Positions 11,044 to 22,681 of a stretch of DNA of 29,036 nucleotides are shown one piece after another. The stretch spans positions 1 through 29,036 of the forward strand of contig JAQIWT010000199.1 of NCBI GenBank assembly GCA_034696485.1, in the 5' to 3' direction. Source of the stretch: Isohypsibius dastychi (Eukaryota; Tardigrada; Eutardigrada; Parachela; Isohypsibiidae). Position numbers and translations under genes: made by a program. The notes under the pieces were generated by a model. The model made no database searches, was not told where the DNA came from, and saw only the letters and a program-made list of their open reading frames with translations. Positions within the stretch are counted from its first letter, which is position 1. Every line of letters begins with the position of its first letter.

Positions 11044-11640
11044 CGTGAGTTTCAATTCTCACAAGAGCTGGTGGAAGATTTTTTCGGAAATGGCAGTTCT
11101 CCGCTGCATGGCATCAGTAATGCACCCGTTATTGGTCTCAGGCTGGGATAACGAACTTGTAACTTTATTCTCAAATTTGACACCTTTAAAAATCTCTCCA
11201 CCGTAGCTGCCACTGCCAGTCGCCAGCTCTGACTCAACGTCAATGAAGAAAATGACATTCGGTTCAATCAGACTTTTCTTCTCAGCACATTAGCGCAAAT
11301 GGAGTCCCTTAGCAGGACAATACGCAATTTAAGATTAACTGTATTGTTGTTTCTGTCTACTTGTCACCGAACTCAAAATTCTTTCCATTATTACCGTGTT
11401 CAGGGAATCGCATCAGGACATTGGAGACTTCGTTAGTTAGAGATTCTAAGCAAGTTTAGACTGGGTGGGTTTTCCAGACCTTTCCAGACTGTCGAAATGG
11501 GTGAACGTACTACTTGTTACCGGTGGTCCTCCGTCAACGACATCGTACCCATGCAAAGTGTTCCTCTTGAGATCAAGATGGCTGGGAACCGGTTCAACAT
11601 TTATGCATTAGTGCATTACAAGCAAGGTCACCAGCTTGAT
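11044..11640 (+). pseudogene. Stop-depleted frame, possible decayed coding sequence
   Basis: One plus-strand frame carries only four stops in about 199 codons, where random sequence of this composition would give around eleven. The peptide includes a heptad-like stretch beginning NDIRFNQTFLLSTLAQ and a segment VPLEIKMAGNRFNIYALVHY. No domain was identified with confidence, and the opposite strand is also partly open, so this may be chance. Confidence 0.25.
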
Positions 11641-14600
11641 TAAGTGTTCTCTAGGGATTTCAAAGAGGGAAGGCTATTTCTGCAAACGAACTTGACCACG
11701 TTGAGGGAAACTTGAGAGTTGAGAGGGAGTTGTTGGTCAATGCAACCTTTGAAAGATGGTCGTTCTTGAAAAGCCACTCAATACATTCGTCCTCAACGAG
11801 AACCCCCAGCCCGTCCCATCCAGAAATTTTGATACTAGTTCCACGTTTGATGACTCCTCCCCACTCCGTTCGGGATCATGCAGATAAGAAATGATCTTTC
11901 GAACCATCTTCATTTGCCAATATTGAATCGTAGCACGGAAAAAGTAATTTGAACACTTTCATTTCGTAAATTAATTTCGAATACAACTGGGACTGAATTT
12001 AGAGTGCAAAGTGCTTTTATAGTATAATGTGGTGCTGGTTCGATTGGTTGAAATCTGAGGTCAAACTCTACGTTCACAATTCTTTTTTTTCATTCATTCG
12101 CAACAATGACTCACATCGATTCCGAAATTATAAAGTTCTATTCAGTCGAGCTAGTGGTATCGTGAATAAGTTCTACGATACTACAACCCTGAACGATGAT
12201 TCGAATCCGAAGGTCCTCACTGACATCTATGTACTAGACAATGAACGGTAGGAGCATCAAACGGAACTGAGCGTTTTCTAAGCTAAAACCAAGATTGAAC
12301 CGTATGAAATTTGGGGAGACCGGTAAGAGAGGAAAACCTCTCTCAAGGGATCCAAAAAAATTCAAAGTTTTTTCACCTCAAAAAAAACTGGTGGCGGTTT
12401 CTCAAGATTTCCAGTCACACTAGGATTAGTGTTGACGTTGTCATCACGCCTCTTCCACGAATTTTTGATGATTTTCTGTCAATGCAGCTCATATGTCGGG
12501 AAAAACCTGTGTCTTCTTGCCACTCTTAACTTGAGGAAGCTGGTATAATCACTCGATCAAGAAAGGCGAACAAGACTTTTCTTGATGGAAAGCTCTAAAA
12601 AAGTCAGATCCAGCACAGATTCTTGAAGGGCATGTATCTGCAACTTTGTCTCGAAATAGCTATGTTGTTTTGAGAAAATATGGTCTGGTTATTTTTAACC
12701 ATGAACTGATGCTGCAAAACACCAAAAATATCGAACGTGGTTTTGACGAAAAGTTTCCGCATCTGGTAAACGACAGAAGAATCATTCCAGCCGACTTAAG
12801 CACCATGACTTTTGGTACCAGAAAACCGTTTCAGGTGCGTTTTGAGGAGCGAGTTGGTCTTCGTTCGCCGATACTCTTATGCAGTCATCTAGTTCGGTTT
12901 TGTGCATTTTTATGAACACAGACGGATGAAGTGTGGGGTAGAAACGCATGATTTCCACTCAGCGATGACAAAAAACTTCGGCCGGAACCGTCCTCAAAAT
13001 CTGGTTACATGAATCATTGTCTCGTCTTTTCTGTCATTATGGTTCCGCCAGCGTTGCGATCGATTGTGACTGATTTGTTCTTGAAAGTTTAGAGCTCAAG
13101 CATTTCACTCTTTACGCTCTTGACACCAAACAATGCAATTGTGATCAGCTTCCCAGAGTAGTTATTATTTAACAACGATAATTCAACAGGCAATCGGGTG
13201 TTCCCCATTGAGTCTCGTTGAAAAACCTGGAAACGTTGATTACGGCCAGATCAACACTTTCGTCAAAGCTTATGAACGTCGCTTTAAAAAATGCGTTCAC
13301 GTCTGTGCTAAAGTGCATGAGAAAGCACTCATTTTGACACACTGGTGCTTCTGTTGGATAATTTGTAGAGTTTGAAATCCCCACCTTTTATTCAGATTTC
13401 TGTAAGAATATATGACGACTTCGACTTCGTAGAACATTGTCTTCCCGTGGCTGGAATCACGAATTTTTGTTTTGAACGAAATGTTCCCGTATACCATCAG
13501 AATTCCTCATCTCTGACAACATGCCTGAAAAACAAGAGCAAAAAACAGGATCACTGCTTCCATAATCGTATTGTGTCTCTGGTCGAAGAAGATAAAAAAG
13601 GAAATTCATAAAATTTCAAACAAATCTACGGTGTGTCTTACCTCAGTCTCAATCCAATATCGAGATTGAGCGTTTTCATAGAAATAACATGTATTCAAAC
13701 TGTATAAGAGTTGTATTGGGGAGTGTCAAAAACCCATGCAAAATAAAAAAGCAGAAGTTTTCAAAACGCGGCACGGTTTGCATGGGAATACTTCTCGTCT
13801 GGCAATTCGATGACGGCTTTCATTGAGCCATAACAAATATGCACATCTCCATTGCCATTGAATCGCACATTTCAGAAACGTTCGGTGGGTTTCTTGCAAA
13901 TAAAATGTGTGAATGACACTAAATGAACTTCATATAACAAATTAAATTTCTGAGGAAGGCAGGAGTAAGCAAGAACAGCATCGTTACTATACTACCGCGG
14001 ACATCCCACACCAGAAAATCCGAATGACCAAGTTCTTCTTCGGTATATGCATTCTCGACGGAACGATTTTCGAAGATGACGACTTTGGCAGTAATCAGGT
14101 CCAGCAACTCCTCAAGTTTCCGCCGAGGAATTTAGGTCATCGCAGAGTGCCATCCAAATGTTGTTGAAATGAGATTCCGTTTGTGGCGGTCAACGTCAGT
14201 TGTATCCCACACAGTTAAATCAAATACAGGATATAACGAGCAATGCCGCGGCAAACGCCACACAGATTAAGCAGTCACGCGCGGCCCCTCTACAAAGCAG
14301 GGATTCATCGGATTTCGTGATAAGCCCAAGTTCATTGCGTCTGCGGTTTGTCGACTTGCTTCTGTGAACATGAAAACATCAACAATAAGAGAAAAAGGAA
14401 TCATTGTCATTAGGAAGTATGAACATAATCTGAGTGATTATAAACCCTCCTAGCTGACGAATATCGCAGCAACTTTTAATCGTTGCTGTATCGCCTTGGG
14501 ATAATATATATCATAGTTGGTGGGTTGAATAGTAAAGCATTCGGTTGGCAGGAATCTGCTGAATTCTGCTCGCAATCAGTTCGAGATGTATGCCTGCGTT

Positions 14601-15893
14601 GTGAGTATGCAAAATGGCAATGTTTTTTGTGGGTTCTGATTCTTGCTCTGTCAAAAACCACGGGGTCACTAGTCAAGAGTTAGAAAGCTAGTGACTGGCG
14701 CTCCTGGACATTGCATGTTTCGATACCAACCTTGTCAGGACATCTCAAACCAGAATACTTGAGACACTGAACTCTTTTCGTTCAGATTTACCATATCATA
14801 TGCTTGGGAGAAATCGACGAAATGACTTCGGCATCCCTCCGAATAAGCGTAACAAGATTCGTCATTGAGTTTAAGAAACTTCGTGGTAAAATAACAAGCT
14901 TGCAAACTAAATATTCATCAACTCAGTTTGTGTGTTGGTACAAAGAACATGAAATTGAATCCTAACAATATTTTGCATTGGCCCACCATGATTCGGAGAT
15001 GGGGGCCTGCGTAGGCCCACTCAAAATTCAACCCTGAGGGCTTTAACGGCTGGATGTAAAGGAGGTGTTCCGGAACTGGCTGGATGATAACATAGGTGCC
15101 ACTTATAGGAACTATGCTTTTTTGGTTCAACGTGTGACACTTAAATTTGAAGGCTGCCACTCGGTTTATTCAAGTTAAAGAGTTAGTCAACGGAGTTTTA
15201 AGTCAGCAAGATGTGAATATCAAGAACTATCGTCTTCTAAATATGGGTGTCCCGTAAGTCTTGTCCCGTAAGTCTTTTAATTCAATGTGAGTGTGAATTC
15301 AAATTTGTTGTTTATAGTGACACTGCATACCAGAACCAAGGTAGAAATTTGATAAAGCACCGTCAGCTGTGGATCACGCTAATTTGATCGAATTCTCAGC
15401 TGCCTGTTCCCCCGAATGTACTGCACATCCACACTATATTTTTGATCTTGTTTTTCATGCAGAAGACTGTTCTGACAGATGTTCTGCTCACCTCCACAAA
15501 ATCTTATAGGCTGTGCCGCTGCTGGCTAAGTTGCTATTCACTTGGTCGACGATGTGTCGTAGATCCATCATTTAGACCTTTCCGGAATTTCGTTCAAAAC
15601 ATCAGTTTTTTTCTGGTTGTCGATTCCCGAACTTTAAACGTTGGACGTGCGCAACAATCCTGTTTTTGTACGGCTGAATGACCAAGAAATCTTGATCTGG
15701 GTTATGGGTTGTGCTGAAATACAACCTGTCAGAAATGGTAGGTTTTTATGTTTTGGTTGTGTTGGTTGTTTTGGTAATGGTTCCTCATTTGAGTAAAGAC
15801 AGCTATTCATTGATTCTATTGTTTCTGATATTCTGCAGAAACATCACTGAGAACATACTATAATCCGATAACAACAGAGGCTTTTAACAAACC

Positions 15894-16362
15894 GATAATG
15901 CTCTTGATAAACCTGCTTTAGAAGAGCTTTTTCGAGATAAGACCAAAGCATCGGGAGCGACCTATCCGAAATTCATCAAGAAAGACGATGAAGGAATTTC
16001 TTTGGATGATGGCACGACTCTGCCGGTTGGAACCAAGTAGGTGATTCAACATGTTTTGTCCCTTGTGTTGTAAGAGTCCTTCTCGGAGGCAATGTTTTTG
16101 ATTCTCATGTGATGGCCTCCACGCGGCGAGAGTCGAGTACTGCAGTGCTGGATTGCTGCTGACATCAAAATAACGTCGGTTTCCGGAATAACCATGAAAC
16201 CTTCCCCTGATTCTGAACCTCATTCATATAACATGTCTGATCGTGATTCAGTTGCCTGTTTAAGAATACTTGACTCCCCGTTTCAAAATGTGTCTCTTAC
16301 TTGCCATCCGGTTTTGGAAACCGTAACAGTCGTTTCAAGTTACTTCGTTGTGTCCGCATAGC
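15894..16362 (+). pseudogene. Stop-depleted frame, possible decayed coding sequence
   Basis: Frame beginning at 15894 has four stops in about 156 codons and contains a long open stretch from about 16108 to 16359. The first 43 codons are hydrophilic with a KDDEGISLDDG segment. A 101-codon frame on the opposite strand (16223-15918) competes with it. No family was recognised. Confidence 0.22.
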
Positions 16363-16416
16363 ATGTATTCTGAGAGATCAGCTGCCAATTTCAGCAACTG
16401 ATATTCCTGTTCCCCG

Positions 16417-17310
16417 ATGTTAAAAGCATATTCAAACACAAAAGCATCCTTTTCGCCAATCTTTTCAATCAAAACCAATATATATACCAGAATATACAAG
16501 TTAACATTTTCTAGATACTTTCTCACAACCCACAAATTAAATCAGATCTCACGAAGAAATTTCGCAACTTGCCCAATGTATCGCAACGCTCCTGATTATA
16601 CGGAAGGTCATACTGATGCAAATCGGACATGCTACGCAGTTACTGAGATCTTGATTGCATAAACAAATAATGGTCCAGAATACACCAATGTCTGGTTTGA
16701 TTCCGGAAGTCCAAAAGGTTTCAAATAAACGTTCAGAACTGGTCTTTTGATGAAAATTGCGAAATTTCAGTTGCCAAAGATTATCTGTGAGAGCGTTCCA
16801 TTGGATCAGCTATTCACCGATTGGTTTGGAAGCACTTAAAAAAACGATTCTGTTTCTAGTCAAACAACATCTAAATCATTTGTTTTGATTGGTTTCTACC
16901 TGATGTTTGCTCGTTCTATAGCCTTTAAACAATACTGCTGATTCATCGGAATTCCCTGCCGACGTTTCTAAGACTTGTGCTCGATCATTGAGATTGAGTA
17001 TGATGACATTCATCAACCTGCGAAACAGCACAGCGTTCATGAAAATCTTATTTTCAAATGAATCTATACCGAGAAAAACCAGACATTTTGTCCTGAAAAA
17101 TCTGCAGGTGATAAAGGAGCAGCAACCAAATGTTCTGCTTCTCTGGTTTTTCGATTCAGGTATCCTGATGAAAGGTTACCTGATCGTGAATCTAAAAAGG
17201 CGTACGATGAAAATCTGAAAGTCTGTTGTCACAGCATGTGTTTCTTCTGTTTTAGACTCAGCCCATTCATGGAAAGGAAACTCAGCAATGAGGCAATGCT
17301 GGAAGAATAG
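16417..17310 (+). pseudogene. Stop-depleted frame, possible decayed coding sequence
   Basis: A single plus-strand frame runs about 298 codons with roughly seven stops, fewer than half the number expected by chance. Protein-like pieces include EYTNVWFDSGSPKG and EIEYDDIHQPAKQH. It lies 1 to 2 kb upstream of the reverse transcriptase in the same orientation, where gag and protease of the element would be expected, but no zinc knuckle or aspartic protease motif was seen. Confidence 0.25.
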
Positions 17311-17713
17311 AGCGTTCGGTTTTCTCAGTCTCAAAAACGAATCTAGCACTGTCTGCCGAGTTTCCAGAAATGAAAGACTTATTGTCATCGGAAGTAAGAG
17401 TGACGACAGTGCAAAAACGTTCTTCGAGCAGAACGTGCAACAGCTGATTCATGTAGGGGGGATGAGCGACACACAGACTATAAAATCCAGAACATCGTTG
17501 CTGTTAATCAACATCACGTGACAAACCACTCTACAATTTAGCAAACAGAAAGCGCTAGAGTCTGAACTTAAATTGTTCCCAGCCTCACGGCTAACATCAC
17601 ACAGGAACTTGCAATAAACTACGAGCGAAAAACCCGGAGGACATTTACAACGCTGTAATAAATTTACAAATATTGCTCAACATTGAGAAAAATCAGAACT
17701 GGCTCAAAGTTGT

Positions 17714-17992
17714 ATGACTCCCGGACCACTCATGCGTGGTAAATTATTTCCCGTTTCACGATTGTTGAATAATGTACAAACCTTCAAGTCAGTACCAGAT
17801 TGCATGGTGTATGCCTAAGTATTGTGGAAGCCGCTGTTTGATGAGATGCAAGCGTTCGAGTTTGTGAGAGGTTGAGATGGACTCTCGGAGATTGTAGTCA
17901 ACAAAAATGCCAATAACATACACGTTCTCGACGATCTCATGGCCGGAATAGCGGAAAAACAGAGGTTGCAACACTATTCTTACGTGGTATGC
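17714..17992 (+). pseudogene. Stop-depleted frame upstream of reverse transcriptase
   Basis: Plus-strand frame from 17714 with two internal stops in about 92 codons; it includes LSEIVVNKNANNIHVLDD. A 61-codon minus-strand frame overlaps it. It could be a remnant of the missing gag-protease part of the LTR element or a chance frame. Confidence 0.2.
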
Positions 17993-18394
17993 ATCACGAA
18001 AATTTGAGTGTGTCTTGCCTCGTCCGAAACTTGCTCAAACTAGGTAAGATCATGCGGACATTGCTATATATTGTCTATATACTTCATTCAATTAGCCCCG
18101 TGATGTCCAGCAAATAATAGTTTGAAAATACAATTAAGAGTCTCAAAGAAACTGCACTGTCATCCTTGTTCAAAATGACGGAGATTTCACGATTCTCTTG
18201 GGTTACGAAACAGGTTAATATAATTGCGGAAAGAAAGATTCGATCGATTGCGTTGCACTTGGGAATTTTGGAAGTTCTTGCACATTGTTTTTTAACTACG
18301 TGTATTGCCGATTTCAGTTATGTTGGCGACTCCCTCGCTCCATGCTTGCATACAATACTGATTGTCCCAGGAGAGAACAAACAAATTTTCTGCC

Positions 18395-19130
18395 GATTTG
18401 GGAATCCACTTTATATTGAAAAAAACGTTCGTGTGTAGACTTCAAGCAGGTGAATGACATTACCAAAAAAGAACAATGGCCAATGATGCGTATTTACGAC
18501 GTACTTGATTTTTGTATACGGAGCAAAATTTTTCACGTCTTTGGATTTGGCCTGGAGTTTCTGGCAAATACCCATACATCCCGATTCTCAAGAAAAAACT
18601 GCTTTCTTAACAACTCAGAGACATTTTTATTTTGAAGTAAAACCCTTTAGACTATGCAATTCACCCTCAGCGTTCACGAGAATGATGGAGAAAGTGCTCT
18701 GAGAATTTAAATTCAAATTTGTTCTGATGTACATAGATGACATTATCGTTTTCAGCAGAACCTTTTTCGAACATTTGGAATATCTCGGAATAATTTTTCA
18801 AAAATCAATGGAAACAAATTTGAAACTTAAACCTTCCAAAAGCTTATTCTTGTTAACTGAAGTACATTTCCTGGGACATGTTGTAAGTGCTTCAGGTGTC
18901 AGCCCAGACCCAGAAAAAGTGAAAGCCATCAAAGAAATATCCGCTCCACGTAATCCTAAAGAAGTTCGCTCTTTAATCGGTGCAGCCACGCACTATCGAA
19001 AATTTGTAAAAAAAAATTCCAGAATCGCTGCACCTTTGTTTGAATAAACAAAGAAAGATACCCCATTTATTTGGAATGCTAAAAGAGATCTTGCTTCTGA
19101 AATTTTAAAATTCGCATTAACAACTGCACT
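18395..19130 (+). pseudogene. pol: Reverse transcriptase of Ty3/gypsy type
   Basis: The polymerase domain copies RNA into DNA. Fingers begin near 18395-18428 with CVDFKQVND. The frame then shifts by one near 18505 and continues with FTSLDLAWSFWQIPI and FGLCNSP-type sequence (here FRLCNSPSAF). The catalytic box YIDDIIVF is at 18730-18753, followed by the thumb-type block FLGHVVSASG and a region with RSLIGAATHYRKF, all characteristic of Ty3/gypsy. In-frame stops are TGA at 18700-18702, just before the catalytic box, and TAA at 19045-19047. From 18505 the frame is otherwise uninterrupted through RNase H and integrase. The catalytic aspartates are present. Confidence 0.9.
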
Positions 19131-19530
19131 CGTTTTGGTTCACTTTATTTCAGATGCCGATTTAACAATCGAGTGCGATGATTGTGGAATAGCTATTGGC
19201 GCTGTTCTATTGCAAGATGAACCAGAAGGCCAAAGAGTTCTCTGCTGTCTGTCACGCACTTTGAACTCTTGCGAAAGGAATTACACCATAAGTGGAATTG
19301 AAATGCTTGTTATCGTGTGGTCTATTGAGAAATTTAGCTGTTATGTTGGTAGACCTAAAACTTTCAAGGTCATCACGGATCACAGGGCTCTAGTTGGTTT
19401 ATTCAAACCACCTAATCCGAAGGGACGATTAACAAGATTGGTTCTTTCTTCATGACCTTATAACATGCAAATTATCTACAGACCAGGAAAACATAACGAT
19501 ATGGCCAACCTTTTATCTCGAGGTGGAAAA
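19131..19530 (+). pseudogene. pol: RNase H domain of pol
   Basis: Same frame as the reverse transcriptase. Features are the DADLTIECDDCGIAIGAVL start of the RNase H fold, the SRTLNSCERNYT block, then EMLVIVWSIEKF and the ITDHRALVGLF motif with the TDH signature, and IIYRPGKHNDMA at the end. These are the family landmarks in their usual order and spacing. A TGA at 19453-19455 interrupts the frame between the last two. It would remove the RNA strand during reverse transcription. Confidence 0.85.
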
Positions 19531-20175
19531 GAGCTTGAAATACGTAATAATTTTATCGCAGAATCGAAGTGTCGAAAAATTAAACTGCCATGTTTCAACA
19601 TTTTTCCAGAGCCTCACAATGAAACCAGAACGCTGCAGGAAGCCGACTTTTTTCGTTCACGAATTTTGAGTATTCTCAAGGGGATGACGACTCAGTCTAA
19701 ATTCAAGGGAAAATCCAGATATTATACTCTCAAAGACGAGTTAATTTATCGAGTTGTCTATCGTGATAACCGGCAGTGGCTTTTCTTAGTTATTCCATTC
19801 GTGTTACGCGCAAAACTACTTGAGATGGCTCACGACGAGAGTGCTCACCAGGGTATTTATAGAACCTACGACAAATTACACGACATATACTATTCGCCTA
19901 GAATGTTTAACGATGAAGTTGCATTTTGTACCAGCTGTCTATCTTGTTAAATGAAGCATGGTCCCAACACAAAACCTGGAGGTTTTTTTCAACCCATTCC
20001 TTGTTAAGATGCATTTGACTGTGTGGGTTTAGATTATATGGGTGCATTTTAGACAAGCAAAAAACGGGATAAATATTTGTTAGTCCCGTTGACCAACTCA
20101 CTAAGTGGGTTGAGACAAGGGCAGTCAGGGCAGCAACCGCTGCTGATGCTTGCCTCTTTTTCGTTGAGCAGATAG
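19531..20175 (+). pseudogene. pol: Integrase: zinc finger and first part of catalytic core
   Basis: Integrase inserts the cDNA into the genome. An HHCC zinc finger is clear: His codons at 19831 and 19846 (H-x4-H) and Cys codons at 19927 and 19936 (C-x2-C). Stops follow at 19948 (TAA), about 20006 (TAA) and about 20051 (TAG). The core starts with FDCVGLDYMG, which holds the first catalytic Asp, near 20022. A one-base frame change near 20088 leads to a well conserved block with DQLTKWVETRAV, which is recognisable to about 20175. The second Asp and the Glu of the DDE triad are not present downstream; the sequence changes to hAT-type. Confidence 0.85.
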
Positions 20176-20177
20176 TT
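20170..20177. repeat. Left copy of AGATAGTT, possible hAT target-site duplication
   Basis: AGATAGTT lies exactly where integrase similarity stops. The same octamer occurs at 22650-22657, just past the hAT gene. hAT transposons make 8 bp duplications. However, no matching terminal inverted repeats are visible inside the octamers, so this may be coincidence. Confidence 0.3.
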
Positions 20178-22620
20178 TTTTTCTGGAACTGGGGAAGAAG
20201 AGGCAAGCAGCTCTGTCACTGGAAAAGAACCGGAATCTCTCGCAGCTCTACCCAGCCAGTGGTCAGTTTCATCAGCGTCCCAGGAAGAGATCCTAACTAG
20301 CTCTGGTACGTATCGTTTTCGAGTCATTCAAAACCCTGCTGTGAGTCATGTTTTTTGGTCACTGCTTGCAGGACGGAAGGAAACCAACACGCGTGCACGA
20401 AACACAGCGGCAGAACTCGATTCTACTTCGGAGTCTGGAACTGAAGAGGACGACATTTTACATGAGCGAGATGATGAGAATCCGTACCAGAGAGAAGTGA
20501 ACGAAATAAGCTCCTTTTCCGAGTTGGTTCGCACGGAGAAAGTCAAAGGGCGGAAGCGAAACTTTTATCGTTGTATTACTTGCTTCAAACATCAGGAAAC
20601 TGCTGTCAAGAACAGTTACTGAGGAAAGCTGGACAAGTTTTCCCAGGAACACGGTGGTCAGAAACGGATCAGGAAATTGCAGAAGCACGTAGAGGGCCAA
20701 CGTCATCGTGAAAGTTCTGCAAAAAATCAACTGTCCCAGATGACGCCAGCCTAGAAGAAGGATGCAAACCCGTTCCGTTCTTCTCTCAAGAAAGAAGAAC
20801 TTTGTCTTGGAAAGATTTGTGCCAATATTATGTACACGGTGTACAACGACGCCAAACGAGGATCACTTTCAGTAAGTGACAACAAATAACTGTTGTTATT
20901 TGATTAAAATTCATTTATAAACAGGCATGGTCATTTCCTTCCCGTTTTGTCGCATCTACCATGGGGATGAATGCAAATCCCTGTGGAGTTTTCATCGTTC
21001 GAGTTTGATAAAGACTTTCAGTACTGCAATCCATCAGGACCCAGGAAGTTTCTATCGTGTATTGTCCGATGTGATCTCCCAACACTGCAAAGCGAGGTTG
21101 GCACTTGCCGTATCTCTGCGTGTTGATGGTAGTGTGGATAGATTTCAGTTGGACAATGGATTTGTCATGGCCAAAGTTGTTGGGGCTGATGGAAGCGATC
21201 GTCTGGTCTTTCTAGAATTTTCCCAACCAACAGAAAGAGGTGCACAAGGTAAGCTGCTTCTAACGTACTAATGAACAATTTTATGACATCTATGCTTATG
21301 CCTGATTTGCACTTCAGGTTATTTGAAGTCAGTTTAGACGTCAGTTTCTCGTCTTATGTCAAGGGATCAACTCATGGAATAAGTCACATCTATCACCACT
21401 GATGGTGAGAATATCAACACCGGTGACAAAGGTGGGCTGTGGGCTTTGTTGCGTCAAGAGCGAGCAGCTTCAACCAGCAAACTGACTCCCCTCATGACAA
21501 TATGGTGCGCTGTTCATCGTTCTGATTTAGTCATGGAAGATCTGCAGAAACGGGTACCAGAAATTGCCCGATCGATTACTAACTGTTCCGGCCTGGCCAA
21601 GTTCTTCCATCAGTCTGGACCTCGGACTGCAGAGTTGGAACATATTGCGGAAGGTCATGGGTTTCACATTCGCCATCTTTCATTATATTTTGAAGTTCGT
21701 TTCTCCTTATGGCCCACCTGTGTGACATTCTTCATTTGTTTATAAAGCTTCAAAAGTAAGCCCAATCCAATGACATGACTATGGATGGCCTTGACCAGCT
21801 CATCGGGTTCATGATTGATGATCTCAACGACCTCAAAAACGGCCCTGTGATCGGTGATTGGGAGGAACTCGTCACGCAAAACCTGACTGAGGATGAAGAA
21901 ATCTCGTTCTTTGGCAGAGTCATGCGGAAGAAACTTGCCGAACGGCCCAACAAGAATGTTTTAGTCATGCGTCCATTTGCCGTAGTAAGATTGCAAGTTG
22001 TCGTATTGTTGTTGAAGTTCTTTGCCGACCGGATGTCGCTCGATGCACCACTGTTGCAAGCTCTGCGGCGTCTCTTGGATCCCAGTCGCACACACTCAAC
22101 GGATGCCATAAAGGAATGCCATGCGACTGTTGCAAGCGATATCGAACTGCGGGAATTTGCGTCGAGCCTCAAGCATTTTGTGCGCTCCGGTAATGTTGCA
22201 GGTAAATCGCCTCGTGAGTACTTGCATCTGGCTAAAACGCGACCGGAGAGAAAACCTGTAGCGACAACTCTTGCCCGGATAGTTGCTGCTACACCCTACT
22301 CTTGCGATGTTGAACGCCTAATTTCAGCTCATAATCGACTGAAAACGACTGACCGCTTCCGTTTGCAGACGGAAACTCTGAACGAGTATCTCCATGTCAT
22401 CTTGAATATGCCTGTGCTGTCGAAGTACAACGTGTGGCCGGCCGTTAAGTTAGGGCTGTCTGAAAAAGATCGAAGGGAAATCAAGCAACCACCATCTCAG
22501 TCCAGCCCCGGGTTCATTGGAGTGTTTGAAGACGCGACCGAAGAAATGAGAGATCAAGGAAGCAGCTCAAATGTTCAGTTTGAATTGGTGACCTTCGTTC
22601 CAAATATGATAAAACGATGA
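20176..22620 (+). pseudogene. hAT-family transposase gene, broken
   Basis: hAT transposases cut and paste DNA with an RNase H-like DDE fold. Open frame 20176-20622 gives an acidic, Ser-rich N-terminus and the start of a BED-like zinc finger (C-x2-C at 20572/20581), whose H-x5-H (20686, 20704) lies past a TGA. Probable introns are 20872-20924 (53 nt) and 21249-21317 (69 nt). The core shows VDGSVDR with the first Asp (21125), TTDGENINTG with the second (21401) and a C-x2-H motif (WCAVHRSD, 21506). The C-terminal frame 21775-22620 (281 codons) is intact and carries the dimerisation region with SCDVERLISAHN, which includes the catalytic Glu (22312), and ETLNEYLHV. Stops occur at about 20620, 21334, 21379 and 21743. 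The type resembles the subgroup related to vertebrate zinc-finger proteins derived from hAT. The N-terminal frame has no ATG. Confidence 0.8.
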
Positions 22621-22649
22621 GGTATGTTTGTTTATAGTTTGAGAGCGGT

Positions 22650-22657
22650 AGATAGTT
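22650..22657. repeat. Right copy of AGATAGTT
   Basis: Pair of the octamer at 20170-20177, located 30 nt past the transposase stop and 25 nt before the recognisable pol tail. See that entry for doubts. Confidence 0.3.
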
Positions 22658-22681
22658 GATTTTGGTTGAAATAACTGAGAC

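Larger units (their letters stand above)
8290..18394. other. Ten kilobases with no assignable gene
   Basis: Open frames here are all about 60-100 codons, on both strands, and no conserved domain was recognised. Good-looking donors occur on both strands (plus GTAAGT at 9284, minus GTGAGT near 10737, minus GTAAGA near 13645), so exons of a long gene, for instance the 5' part of the gene ending at 7414, may be hidden here. Some plus-strand frames are depleted in stops and are listed separately as possible fossils. A 14 nt direct repeat GTCCCGTAAGTCTT occurs twice at about 15249-15277. Confidence 0.4.

Noticed and set aside
18505-20085. Alternative genetic code with TAA/TAG read as Gln
   Set aside because: Several pol stops could be Gln positions, but TAA and TGA also end the host frames at natural C-termini (6361, 7414, 1342), and TGA stops occur too. 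Mutational decay is simpler.
18395-20175. BEL/Pao identity of the LTR element
   Set aside because: The YIDD box with FLGHVVS, the RNase H order and the integrase after RNase H follow the Ty3/gypsy pattern.
21750-22172. 140-codon minus-strand frame
   Set aside because: Antisense shadow of the intact hAT C-terminal frame.
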